From positions 1-64,000 of the forward strand of contig MVRC01000013.1 of NCBI GenBank assembly GCA_002067865.1: 64,000 nucleotides of DNA. The letters are read 5' to 3'. Position numbers and translations under genes: made by a program. Below, piece after piece: positions 35,515-43,793 of this stretch; within the stretch, counting starts at the first letter, position 1; every line of letters starts with the position of its first letter. Origin of the DNA: Methanomassiliicoccales archaeon PtaU1.Bin124. Lineage in GTDB: Archaea; Thermoplasmatota; Thermoplasmata; Methanomassiliicoccales; UBA472. The notes under the pieces are model-generated. The model did no database searches, was not told the DNA's origin, and was given only the letters and a program-made list of their open reading frames with translations.

Positions 35515-36522
35515 ATGGCAAACAAAATGACTCCAAAGGAGCGCGTTATGGCCGCTCTGGAAATGAAGAAGTTGGACAGGCCCCCAGTCATCTGCGCCAC
35601 CCAGAGCGTGACCGTGGATGTCATGGACGCCGCAAAGATCTACTGGCCCGAGGCTCACACTGACGCTCAGAAGATGTGCGACCTTTCTTGTGCTATCCCG
35701 CAGGTGTTGGGATTCGAGTCCGTCAGGTTGCCGTACTGTCTGACCGTCGAGGCCGAGATCATGGGCTGCACCGTGGACCTGGGCAAGCAGGACCGCACCC
35801 CCATGCTGAAGAAGCACGCTTTCGAGGCCGACAGCCCGATCAGCCTGCCGAAGGACGTCATCGTTGGCCGCGCCAAGACCGTCGTCGAGGCCGTCAAGCT
35901 GTGCAAGAAGAAGGTCGGCGATGAGTACCCGATCGTCGTCGGTACCACCGGACCCGTGACCATCGCTGGCCACCTGGTCGGGACCGAGAACCTGCTGCTC
36001 TGGATGATCACCGAGCCCGAGGCGGTCAAGAAGTTCGTCGATGTCTCTGCCAAGCTGGAGCGCGCCTACATCAAGGCCCTGTGCGAGGCTGGCGCCGATG
36101 TCATCGTCATGAGCGACCCGTCGTCCTCCACCGACATGCTGTCCGGTGAGCTGTTCGACGAGTACTCCAAGCCCTCGATCAAGGAAGCCTTCGCCGACAA
36201 GGGCAAGGCCAAGACCGTGCTGCACATCTGCGGCGACACCACCATCCTGCTGGACCACATGATCGCCACTGGCGCCGACGGTCTGAGCATCGAGGAGAAG
36301 GTTTCCCCGGAGAAGGCGGTCGAGCTCGTGAACGGCCGCGCTGCCCTGGTCGGCAACGTCGGTGTCGTGCGCCCGCTGCTGCAGGGAACCCCCGCGGAGT
36401 GCCAGGCCGCCGCCGAGCGCTGCGCGAAGGCCGGCTTCAACCTGGTCGCCCCGGGCTGCGGCCTCGCCGCCCGTGTCCCCTTGGCCAACATCCAGGCCTT
36501 GGTGAAGGGCGTAAAGGGCTAA
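35515..36522 (+). CDS. mtaA: Methylcobalamin:coenzyme M methyltransferase, MtaA/MtbA family
   Basis: The 335 residues have the uroporphyrinogen-decarboxylase-like TIM barrel. The zinc ligands of the family are present at the expected spacing: His237 and Cys239 in LHICGDT and Cys315 in APGCGLA. The enzyme moves the methyl group from the corrinoid protein to the thiolate of coenzyme M. MtaA and MtbA (methanol versus methylamine) are not separable by eye. AGGAGG precedes the ATG, a hairpin/oligo-T terminator follows, and the codon choice is biased, all consistent with high expression as a single gene. Confidence 0.92.
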   Translation: MANKMTPKERVMAALEMKKLDRPPVICATQSVTVDVMDAAKIYWPEAHTDAQKMCDLSCAIPQVLGFESVRLPYCLTVEAEIMGCTVDLGKQDRTPMLKKHAFEADSPISLPKDVIVGRAKTVVEAVKLCKKKVGDEYPIVVGTTGPVTIAGHLVGTENLLLWMITEPEAVKKFVDVSAKLERAYIKALCEAGADVIVMSDPSSSTDMLSGELFDEYSKPSIKEAFADKGKAKTVLHICGDTTILLDHMIATGADGLSIEEKVSPEKAVELVNGRAALVGNVGVVRPLLQGTPAECQAAAERCAKAGFNLVAPGCGLAARVPLANIQALVKGVKG

Positions 36523-36536
36523 GCAAGAATCTCTTA

Positions 36537-36569
36537 GAGGGGCGGGAGCCCCTCGTCAATCAATTTTTT
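36537..36569 (+). terminator. Hairpin plus T6 terminator after the mtaA-like gene
   Basis: GAGGGGC-GGGA-GCCCCTC (36537-36554) forms a perfect 7-bp stem and is followed by T6 (36564-36569). Confidence 0.8.
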
Positions 36570-36619
36570 ATCAGAGCACCCTATTATGATAGTTGCCACG
36601 CTCGATAGGGGGAATAGGG

Positions 36620-37972
36620 TTGCGCGCAAAATTGTTCGGTTCATCGATCATCGTCTTGCTCTTGGTCTCAACGCTGGCGGGCGTTCTCATCACCACATCG
36701 GATGATGCAGAGGCGCTCACCGATGGCAACCTGGTCTTCGTCGTCGATGGTGGAGGGAACGCGACCATAATCGGTTACAATGGCGCGGGCGGCAGCGTGA
36801 ACATCCCAAGCACGGTCACGAACGGCACCCAGACATATCCCCTCACCGGCATCGGCACCGCCTCGTTCATGAACGAACAGACGGTCACTGCCGTTAACAT
36901 CTCGGAGGGAGTCCGTTCCATAGGCGACTATGCCTTCTACGGATGCGACGCGCTGGTGAACGTTTCGATCCCAAGCAGCGTCATATACGTCGGGACCTAC
37001 GCGTTCTACGGCTGCACCGAGCTGACATCCGTGATCATCCCAGGGAACATCAGGTCCGTCAGTTATGCCGCGTTCGGCTCCTGCTACCGTCTTTCCCACC
37101 TTTCCCTTCCTGACTCCGTCAATTCCATCAGCGGCTATGCGTTCATCTATTGCGCCTCACTGACGACCATTGACGTCCCGAAGAACGTCTCAAGCATCGG
37201 CCCGTACGCCTTCTTCGATTGCACCGCGCTGGTATCTGTACGCATCTCTGACAACGTGTCGATGATCGGAAACAGCGCCTTCGTGAAATGCTCGGCGATA
37301 TCAGAGCTGACCCTAGGCAAGGGTCTGAGGACCATCGATGACATGGCCTTCATGGAATGCTCATCGCTGACCAAGGTGACCTTCCCTGCAATCTTATCGA
37401 CCATAGGGAACCGCTCGTTCGCCTTCTGCACGAACCTTACCCAGATGAACTTCCTTGGCAACGCCCCTGCCTGCGGGACCGAATGGGCCCTCGATGTCGG
37501 CAGCGGCCTCAAGGCTAGGTTCATAGCTGGGGCCTCGGGGTTCACCGAACCGACCTGGCAAGGTGTAACTTCTGTCAGATTGACCGTACCAGATGCCCCT
37601 AACAATCTCACCTCGAAATTGAAAGGGACGAACGTGGAGCTCACCTGGCAACCGCCGCAGGGCTCCAGCAATGACACCATCGATTCTTACCAGGTTTTCT
37701 ACAGCGAGGATGGTGCTCCATACAACTGGACCTTATATGCCACCGTCAACGGTTCGGTCACGAACATCACCATAAAGGGATTGGACATCGGGAGCGTTTA
37801 TCATCTCAGTGTGAAGGCCATCAACATCGCTGGTAGCTCGGCCTATTCCGACCCCATATCGTCCGAGGTGAAGAACACCTCCAATGTCATGGACCTGGTG
37901 CTGGTCCTGGCGGTCATAGCTGCAGTAGGCATCGTTGCCATCCTCATCATACGAAGAATGACCACACGATGA
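36620..37972 (+). CDS. BspA-type leucine-rich-repeat surface protein with FN3 domain
   Basis: About 450 residues from a TTG with GGGGG 8 bases upstream (an earlier TTG at 36593 is weaker). A signal anchor (LFGSSIIVLLLVSTLAGVLI) is followed by about eight 23-residue LRR_5 repeats with the pattern IGxYAFxxCxxLxxVxIP (about 85-300). A fibronectin type III domain follows (about 325-420: PDAPNNLTSKLKGTNVELTW), then a C-terminal helix and a basic tail (IRRMTTR). Cell-surface display for adhesion or protein binding is the usual role of such proteins; many NxS/T sites fit an exterior location. Confidence 0.87.
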   Translation: MRAKLFGSSIIVLLLVSTLAGVLITTSDDAEALTDGNLVFVVDGGGNATIIGYNGAGGSVNIPSTVTNGTQTYPLTGIGTASFMNEQTVTAVNISEGVRSIGDYAFYGCDALVNVSIPSSVIYVGTYAFYGCTELTSVIIPGNIRSVSYAAFGSCYRLSHLSLPDSVNSISGYAFIYCASLTTIDVPKNVSSIGPYAFFDCTALVSVRISDNVSMIGNSAFVKCSAISELTLGKGLRTIDDMAFMECSSLTKVTFPAILSTIGNRSFAFCTNLTQMNFLGNAPACGTEWALDVGSGLKARFIAGASGFTEPTWQGVTSVRLTVPDAPNNLTSKLKGTNVELTWQPPQGSSNDTIDSYQVFYSEDGAPYNWTLYATVNGSVTNITIKGLDIGSVYHLSVKAINIAGSSAYSDPISSEVKNTSNVMDLVLVLAVIAAVGIVAILIIRRMTTR

Positions 37973-38094
37973 TGCGGCGGTCTGGCCGCGGTATGATCCT
38001 TGATCCAGTCATCAAGGAAATCCTCATGGATTTGAGTGTCACTTCTAGTAAAATTTATCCTCTTCGTGATTGATTTATCCTTGAAATAGAAACA

Positions 38095-38102
38095 TTTATA
38101 AG
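38095..38102 (+). promoter_or_regulatory. TATA box of the candidate structured RNA
   Basis: TTTATAAG sits in an AT-rich stretch (38040-38125), with the switch to GC-rich sequence about 25 bp downstream, where a transcript would begin. Confidence 0.5.
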
Positions 38103-38123
38103 CCTAATTCGGCAATAATTATC

Positions 38124-38300
38124 TTTGGGGAGAAGGGAAGGAGAAGGTCCACGGAAACCCCCAGGGCGGGCACCAATGTCCCTCCAACATACCCGTCCTG
38201 TAACGATCTCAAACGCCCCGGAACCTTAGAACGGAGGCTATCTCCTAGATACTGCTCTCCTAGGTCAATAGCGTGAATCTGGCCGATCTCCGGAGGGGGA
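38124..38300 (+). ncRNA. Candidate structured non-coding RNA
   Basis: This gene-free stretch follows a TATA box and can fold. Stem A is CAGGGCGGG (38162-38170) with CCCGTCCTG (38192-38200), nine pairs with one G-U, topped by ATGT/ACAT (38176-38179, 38187-38190) and the loop CCCTCCA. Stem B is GCTAT/ATAGC (38237-38241, 38268-38272) containing CCTAG/CTAGG (38244-38248, 38260-38264), and CGGAG/CTCCG (38232-38236, 38288-38292) extends it. It does not carry the conserved cores of RNase P, SRP or tRNA. The loop CCUCC is complementary to GGAGG ribosome binding sites. The ends are estimates; no clear oligo-T terminator follows. Confidence 0.4.
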
Positions 38301-38309
38301 AGGGGCACC

Positions 38310-39341
38310 TCACTTCGATGGATGGTCCCCGGTCGCCTCTTTCAACGCGTTCAGGTTTTCGATCGGCGTCTTATACGGCAGTTCGCAGCCTGGAGCCATC
38401 ACGAATCCCGGAGCGTTTCCCCAAGCGGTCATGATCCGCCTCACCTCGGTGCTCACCTCGGCCGGGGTCTTCTGGAACAACAGCTCTTGATGGTCGATGC
38501 CAGCGAACACGCACATCTTGCCGCGCATCTTGTCGAAGACATCATTCATGATGACGTTCTTGAGATGGAAGTGCATCGCCGCCGGCCTCAATGCCATCTG
38601 CTCGTCCAGGTATGGCTGCTGAGAATCGTTGTGCAGAACAATCCCAACTCCTTTCGACCGGAACGATTCGATCAGGCTCTTTTGGAATGTCAGATCGAAC
38701 TTCTCGCACGCGTCCAGCGGGTTCAGGTCCATTCCGGCCGAGGATGAGTCCATGAACACCGTGTCCAGGCCGATCTTCGCCACATGCTCACCATACGCCT
38801 TGCACGACTCGGTGATAGTTCCGGCCAGCTTCAGCACGGCATCAGGCGAGGTGTACTCCCCCATCAGCAGGTTCTCCATGCCAACGACCTCGCTGGCAAT
38901 GAGCGTCGGCGCGTTCAGGCAGCCGAACACCTTCACTTCCCGACCGACCTTCTCCTGCATCATCGACGCCGCTCTCAACGGTACCGACCAGTAGTGGTCC
39001 TTCATCGGATCGACCGATCGAACCTCGTCCACCTTCGACATGTCCAAGTACTGCGCCGGCCGGGGATAGAAGTCCCTCTCCGGGAACTTCCATTGCAGCC
39101 CATGCGCTTGCGATTCAACCAGCAGGTCCCCCCACCCGGCCATGACATTGTCGAAACCGAACAGCTCATGCGATGCCAAGGAGAGCTTGGCAAAGACCTC
39201 CGGGTCCTCGAAGCCGTTGCGCATCGTCAGCTTGGTGTGCTGCAAGATCCACTTGGCCGCACCCAGGTGCTGGTAAAAGATCGGGGGTCTGTCCACGGGC
39301 CTTAGTCCCAACGCGGCATCGAAGCGTTCGAGGCAATGCAT
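38310..39341 (-). CDS. UroD/MtaA-family methyltransferase with altered zinc ligand
   Basis: The 343 residues follow the MtaA/uroporphyrinogen-decarboxylase barrel (MHCLERFDAALGLRPVDRPP, PTLIASEVVGMENLL, DSSSAGMDL, APGCELPYKTP). At the position of the MtaA H-x-C pair it has His237-Asn-Asp239 (VLHNDSQ); Cys319 is retained. The usual His-Cys-Cys thiol-activating zinc site therefore has Asp for one Cys. It may act on another methyl acceptor or donor. It is divergent from ramA across a 230-bp promoter region. A minus-strand TATA-like TATAATCT at about 39369-39376 suggests a nearly leaderless mRNA. Confidence 0.8.
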   Translation of the reverse strand: MHCLERFDAALGLRPVDRPPIFYQHLGAAKWILQHTKLTMRNGFEDPEVFAKLSLASHELFGFDNVMAGWGDLLVESQAHGLQWKFPERDFYPRPAQYLDMSKVDEVRSVDPMKDHYWSVPLRAASMMQEKVGREVKVFGCLNAPTLIASEVVGMENLLMGEYTSPDAVLKLAGTITESCKAYGEHVAKIGLDTVFMDSSSAGMDLNPLDACEKFDLTFQKSLIESFRSKGVGIVLHNDSQQPYLDEQMALRPAAMHFHLKNVIMNDVFDKMRGKMCVFAGIDHQELLFQKTPAEVSTEVRRIMTAWGNAPGFVMAPGCELPYKTPIENLNALKEATGDHPSK

Positions 39342-39490
39342 GGCAGCATGTATCGATGCTCAATGGTAGATTATACCTCCGCTGAACAACCGTTCATAGT
39401 TCGTGTGCTGGCATTCCCCGATGGAAAAATAAATCTCGCACTACCGCCCCGAACAAATATTTAGGTTATATTATTAATCCCAGAAAGCCA

Positions 39491-39504
39491 TTAACACAGG
39501 TTAA
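39491..39504 (+). promoter_or_regulatory. Palindrome TTAAC-ACAG-GTTAA before ramA
   Basis: The perfect 5-bp arms and 4-bp spacer match the core of the mcr site TTAAC-ACCG-GTTAA (62380-62393) except at one spacer base. It lies 28 bp upstream of the ramA TATA box TTTAAATAT (39532-39540), in the region shared with the divergent methyltransferase gene. Confidence 0.5.
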
Positions 39505-39571
39505 AAGACCACGTTCCACGAGTCTTCAATTTTTAAATATCCCTCCTACCGTTACACTCCTGAGGCATCAG

Positions 39572-41212
39572 ATGTCATACGGCGTTGCTCTTGATCTGGG
39601 GACGAGCGGCTATCGCTCCCACCTTGTCGACCTCTCAAACCACGGAAAGATCCTCTCGACCTCCATCACCATGAGGCACCCATTGCCTGGCGCCAACATC
39701 ATGGACCATCTTCACTTCTGGATCGAGAACGGCAACGAGGTCGGACACAGGATCATCATCGAGACCGTCGACCATCTCATCTCCCTGCACGGCGCCAAGC
39801 CCAGCGAGATCACCCGCCTGGCCATCTGCGGCAACCCTGCCCAGCTGTCCATGTTCGAGAACATCGAGATTCGCGACCTGGCATACGCTGGCCAGTCGAT
39901 GCTGAAGCGCCTGGACGTGAAGGTGCCTGAACGCAAGGCGCACGCCATCAAGGCCGATGAGCTGGGCCTGAGCTGCATGCGCAAGGACGCCGAGGTGCGC
40001 ATCCCGCCCTCCATCCGCCATGAGATCGGGGCCGATGCGTTGGCCATGATCATGAAGACCAACATGCTGGAGGACAAGAACATCAGCATGGTCACCGATT
40101 ACGGCACGAACGCCGAGATGGGCCTGCTGTACAAGGGAGAGCTGTACACCGGCTCCGCCGCAGCTGGACCGGCCATGGAGGGCCAGTCCATCGAGTACGG
40201 CATGCTCGCAGCGCCGGAAGCGATCAGCGACCTGGCCGTCGGACCGGACGGCAAGTGGTACAACTTCGTGCTGGACAGCAAGCTGAAGCCCGTCAAGACC
40301 GCGCTCATCAACCCCCGCGACGGGAACGGCCAGATATTGGAGAGCCTGGCGGCCAGGGGAATCACCGGAACGGGCTGCGTGGCCTGCGTCGCCATGGGAC
40401 TGGAGACCGGGGTCATCAAGCTGCCCTCGATCGATACTCCCGATCACAAGATCCACCTGCTCAACGGCATCACCTTCGCCGAGTCGGATTTGCACGAGGC
40501 CGGCAAGGCCATGGGCGCAATCCGGGCCGGTCACAGGACTCTCATCGAGGAGGTCGGCATCGAGGACGGGGACATCAAGACGATGTACCTGGCCGGAGCA
40601 TCAGGAACGTACGTCGACCCCGTCAAAGCCCAAGTGGTCGGACTGGTGCCGCGCGTGCTGGACAAGACCGTCCAGGCCGGCAACACCTCGCTCATGATGG
40701 CCTATGACATCCTGGTGGACGACGACGGCCTGGACAAGATGCAGGACGTGGCCAACGCCATCAGCTCCAAGCACATCATGTTCGCCTCCTCGAAGATCTT
40801 CGAGGACATCTATGTTAACGAGCTGGCCTTCTGGGACGAGGGCATGCCGTTCGACTTCTTCAACGAGATGCTGAAGGAGAAGGGCTACCGCCCCATGCCG
40901 AAGATCAAGGTGCCCAAGGAGACAGTGCGCATCGTCAGCAGCGACATCCCGGTCATCGGCGACCGCGGCCTGAAGGTGCTCGACAATGTCGGCGTCTACC
41001 TGGACGGCTCGTTCGAAGGCTGCATCGGCTGCAAGAAGTGCGAGAAGGAATGTCCCGAGCGGGCGCTGAAGGTGTCGGAACTGGGCAACAAGAAGTTCCT
41101 CATCCGCATCGCCACCGAGCACTGCCTCGGCACCGCCTGCAAGAACTGCGAATCGGTCTGCCCGCAGAAGTGCTACAACTTCAGCGAGCTGAAGATCGTG
41201 AAGCGGAGTTGA
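39572..41212 (+). CDS. ramA: Corrinoid protein reductive activase (RamA-like)
   Basis: The 546 residues have an ASKHA ATPase region of the DUF4445 type (ALDLGTSGYRSHLVDL at the start, TDYGTNAEMG near 182, YLAGASGTY near 345) and two C-terminal [4Fe-4S] motifs, CIGCKKCEKECPERA (from about 484) and CLGTACKNCESVCPQK (from about 518). RamA uses ATP to drive reduction of inactive Co(II) corrinoid proteins back to Co(I). It lacks the N-terminal [2Fe-2S] domain of bacterial activators, as in methanogen RamA. The next gene begins 7 bp after its stop. Confidence 0.93.
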   Translation: MSYGVALDLGTSGYRSHLVDLSNHGKILSTSITMRHPLPGANIMDHLHFWIENGNEVGHRIIIETVDHLISLHGAKPSEITRLAICGNPAQLSMFENIEIRDLAYAGQSMLKRLDVKVPERKAHAIKADELGLSCMRKDAEVRIPPSIRHEIGADALAMIMKTNMLEDKNISMVTDYGTNAEMGLLYKGELYTGSAAAGPAMEGQSIEYGMLAAPEAISDLAVGPDGKWYNFVLDSKLKPVKTALINPRDGNGQILESLAARGITGTGCVACVAMGLETGVIKLPSIDTPDHKIHLLNGITFAESDLHEAGKAMGAIRAGHRTLIEEVGIEDGDIKTMYLAGASGTYVDPVKAQVVGLVPRVLDKTVQAGNTSLMMAYDILVDDDGLDKMQDVANAISSKHIMFASSKIFEDIYVNELAFWDEGMPFDFFNEMLKEKGYRPMPKIKVPKETVRIVSSDIPVIGDRGLKVLDNVGVYLDGSFEGCIGCKKCEKECPERALKVSELGNKKFLIRIATEHCLGTACKNCESVCPQKCYNFSELKIVKRS

Positions 41213-41219
41213 TCGGCCG

Positions 41220-42086
41220 GTGAAGTTCTGCACCGTCGTCGACAACCATTCTGGCACCTCGTTCGACAGCAGAAAGATGGTCAGACGGGCGCTGGGCCCG
41301 CAGCATCACTACCTCTCCGAGCATGGCTTCTCCCTGCTGGTCGAGACCGATGCCGGGAAGAAGATACTCATAGACGCCGGCGCCTCCGAGATGGTGTTCA
41401 GGAACAATCTGGAGCTGCTTGGCTACAGGCCTCAGGACATCGACCTGGTGTTTATCACCCACTCCCACTACGACCATGTGGGCGGGCTGAAGTACCTCAT
41501 CGAGAACGGCGTGCCTGTCTACACCCACCCGAAGGCGTTCTCGGGAAAGAAGTTCGTGGCCGTTCCGGATGGCACGCAGCGCGACATATCCGCCGGCGAT
41601 GATGTCGTCCAGGCGCTGGGCAGGGCGAAGCTGAACCTCATATCCACGCCGACCGAGATATCTCCAGGGGTGAAGGTGTCCGGAGAGATCCCCCGTTCCA
41701 TGCCGTTCGAGGTGGAGACGAAGTTCTTCAAGGAGGAGAACGGCCACATCGTCCTGGACAACATGACCGAGGAGATGTGCCTCATGGTCAGCTCGAAGCA
41801 GGGGCTGGTCATCCTCACCGGCTGCGGACACCCGGGCGTGGTCAACATGGTGCAGCTGGCGAAGAAGCAATTCGACAAACGTGTTTATATGGTCGCGGGC
41901 GGCTTCCATCTCTCCGCCAACGTGCCGAACAACGAACGCATCCTGAGGACGATGGACGCGCTGAAGAACTTCGGCGTGGAACGGATCGCGCCGATGCACT
42001 GCACCGGCTTCAACGCGCAGAAGATGCTCTCCGACCGGTTCGTCAACATGGACATGCTCTGGTCCGGCTCAGAGATCGAGATCTGA
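41220..42086 (+). CDS. Metallo-beta-lactamase-fold enzyme, COG1237 type
   Basis: The 288 residues begin at a GTG (MKFCTVVDNHSGTSF). The metal motif THSHYDHVGGL (HxHxDH) and later ligands in LTGCGHPGVVNMV and PMHCTGF are present. This is the COG1237 group, which includes the beta-ribofuranosylaminobenzene phosphate-dihydropterin synthases of methanopterin biosynthesis. Its coupling to ramA suggests a role related to methyl transfer, but whether it makes a pterin is unproven. A 10-bp hairpin follows the stop. Confidence 0.85.
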   Translation: MKFCTVVDNHSGTSFDSRKMVRRALGPQHHYLSEHGFSLLVETDAGKKILIDAGASEMVFRNNLELLGYRPQDIDLVFITHSHYDHVGGLKYLIENGVPVYTHPKAFSGKKFVAVPDGTQRDISAGDDVVQALGRAKLNLISTPTEISPGVKVSGEIPRSMPFEVETKFFKEENGHIVLDNMTEEMCLMVSSKQGLVILTGCGHPGVVNMVQLAKKQFDKRVYMVAGGFHLSANVPNNERILRTMDALKNFGVERIAPMHCTGFNAQKMLSDRFVNMDMLWSGSEIEI

Positions 42087-42102
42087 ATTCGTAGGCTGGC
42101 GT

Positions 42103-42136
42103 CCTCATCCATTCTACGAACTCATCATGGATGAGG
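42103..42136 (+). repeat. Perfect 10-bp inverted repeat at the gene junction
   Basis: CCTCATCCAT (42103-42112) and ATGGATGAGG (42127-42136) are exact complements around a 14-nt loop. The right arm contains the apparent ATG of the next gene. No oligo-T follows, so it may be an operator or a translation-controlling hairpin rather than a terminator. Confidence 0.6.
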
Positions 42137-43438
42137 CATGCTTATCTCTCTTCAGCAGATTTGTTCTTTGTGGGGAAAATCAAGGAGCTTAAGACCTGGC
42201 ATTTGGCGCTCATTTCGGTCTTCATCATTCTGTTCATCTCATGGATGGTTGTCGAGCTCATCAATGCGTTCTACTCAACAGAAAAGTTTGGATTGTTCAT
42301 CTTAGTCAATTTCCTGGTCCTGGGGTTCAATATTGACTGTGCCATCTCCGGCCTCATCTGTTATTCGATAGCCATCAAAGTACCGGCGGAAGGTGTCTCG
42401 ATCGAGGCGCTGCGTTCCAAGGTCTGCTACATGACGAACGGAAGGAAGGGAGACAGGGAAATCATCACAGATGGCATCCGGATCCAACTGGACGGCCAGG
42501 CTGTAATGAACGTGACCTTGAGGAACGATTCGGGTAGATCGATGCTGAACGTTCGCGCCTCACCCACGCTCGAAACGATCAGCATCATGTTCATTCTATT
42601 CATCCTGATCCCGGTCGGCGGAGTGGCCGTGCTGTTCCATGGCCTTAAGGCCTACGAGAAGGCCAGAAGGTTCACGCATGAAGAGCTTGAGCCGATGATG
42701 GCCTCATCAAAAGCCGAGGAACAAGAGCAAGAAGGGCCGGGTCTAACCTACTCGGACCGCGACGTGAACAGCAAGATGGTCGAAACCGTCAGCAGGTTGC
42801 AGCATCTGGTATTCGGGGCCAACAAGGCGACCATAAATGCCTATCAAGAACGACTAGTTCTACTCCTCGTCGCCATACCAGTGATCCTCGTTGTCAGCCT
42901 GGCCTATTCCTTCGGGCAAAAATGGCCGTTAGAATTGGTCCTTATCGCTGAACTCATCATCCTGGTACCTTTCCTCATCGCCTCGCTATATCGGTTGCGG
43001 CGCCATTATCGTCCGCTCATCACCGAGCTCAACGATTGGGAAAGATGGCTGGCCACAGCAAGGCAGGTCGTTGACACGTCTGCCGTACGTTCAGACCCCG
43101 AGGGAACAAACTTCTCGGTGCTGGAGATGGTGATGCTGGCAAGCAAGCAGGTCCCTCGATGGATCAAGTTGCGCAGCGGCAACATGTTCGTAAGAAGTCC
43201 CCGAGCCACGATTATCATTGCGGGGTTGATCGTGCTTGGATGGAACATGAGGTCGCTCCAGGGCTATCTGGGAGACTTATACTACGCGATATTGGCATCG
43301 TTCATCGGGCTGGGCATAATCATATTCATAATCGTAAAGCTCGGGATCAAAGCAGAAGACAAGGTGAAATTGTCACACTGGCAAGAGCGGATCGAGAGAT
43401 TGATGTCACAGATCCAGAACAGCTTCGAAGGAGATTGA
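42131..43438 (+). CDS. Polytopic membrane protein, unknown family
   Basis: The 435 residues have about eight helices in three groups: two near the N-terminus (HLALISVFIILFISWMV, ILVNFLVLGFNIDCAI), one at about 155, and pairs at about 240-285 and 355-405. The intervening cytoplasmic-looking segments are charged. No family motif is recognised. The ATG at 42131 lies inside an inverted repeat; a GTG near 42168 is an alternative. It is followed after 3 bp by a winged-helix gene, which implies a functional pair. Confidence 0.65.
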   Translation: MRHAYLSSADLFFVGKIKELKTWHLALISVFIILFISWMVVELINAFYSTEKFGLFILVNFLVLGFNIDCAISGLICYSIAIKVPAEGVSIEALRSKVCYMTNGRKGDREIITDGIRIQLDGQAVMNVTLRNDSGRSMLNVRASPTLETISIMFILFILIPVGGVAVLFHGLKAYEKARRFTHEELEPMMASSKAEEQEQEGPGLTYSDRDVNSKMVETVSRLQHLVFGANKATINAYQERLVLLLVAIPVILVVSLAYSFGQKWPLELVLIAELIILVPFLIASLYRLRRHYRPLITELNDWERWLATARQVVDTSAVRSDPEGTNFSVLEMVMLASKQVPRWIKLRSGNMFVRSPRATIIIAGLIVLGWNMRSLQGYLGDLYYAILASFIGLGIIIFIIVKLGIKAEDKVKLSHWQERIERLMSQIQNSFEGD

Positions 43439-43441
43439 TCC

Positions 43442-43711
43442 ATGCCCTCTCCTTCCGAGTGGAAACCGGACATGTACGTCCTCTCCCGCATCCTGGACCG
43501 ATTGTGGAAGGAGGAAAACGGCATGATGAGGACCAGGCTTCAGGTGGCCACTAACACCAGCTATGACAATCTGGTTAGGTACGTGACCTGGATGACAGAA
43601 AAGGGACTGGTGACGATCATCCCGAACGATGGCCATGAGGTCGTCGCGCTCACGGAAAAGGGCAGGGAGGCATACCGCCGCATCGTACTCTGGATATTCG
43701 AGACTGTCTAA
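43442..43711 (+). CDS. Winged-helix DNA-binding protein
   Basis: The 89 residues match the compact archaeal wHTH pattern: VLSRILDRLWKEENG, recognition helix region TRLQVATNTSYDNLVRYVTWM, and the wing GLVTIIPNDGHEVVALTEKG. It begins 3 bp after the membrane protein gene and probably forms a small regulatory unit with it. The target is unknown; the inverted repeat at 42103-42136 is one candidate. Confidence 0.82.
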   Translation: MPSPSEWKPDMYVLSRILDRLWKEENGMMRTRLQVATNTSYDNLVRYVTWMTEKGLVTIIPNDGHEVVALTEKGREAYRRIVLWIFETV

Positions 43712-43751
43712 ATGCCACATAGGATATTTTGGTTGATTTCATAGGCCAGAT

Positions 43752-43771
43752 AAAAAATAAAAAAAGAAAAA
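43752..43771 (-). terminator. Oligo-T terminator of the giant surface protein gene
   Basis: An A-rich run on the plus strand gives T4, T7 and T6 blocks on the minus strand directly after the stop at 43794. Confidence 0.7.
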
Positions 43772-43793
43772 GGAATTGGAAATAGGTTTGCTC

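Noticed and set aside
38124-38300. RNase P RNA or SRP RNA
   Set aside because: A GGAGAAGGUCC stretch loosely recalls the RNase P CR-I region, but the universal core and the distal CR motifs are missing, the region is too short, and no SRP helix 8 motif is present.
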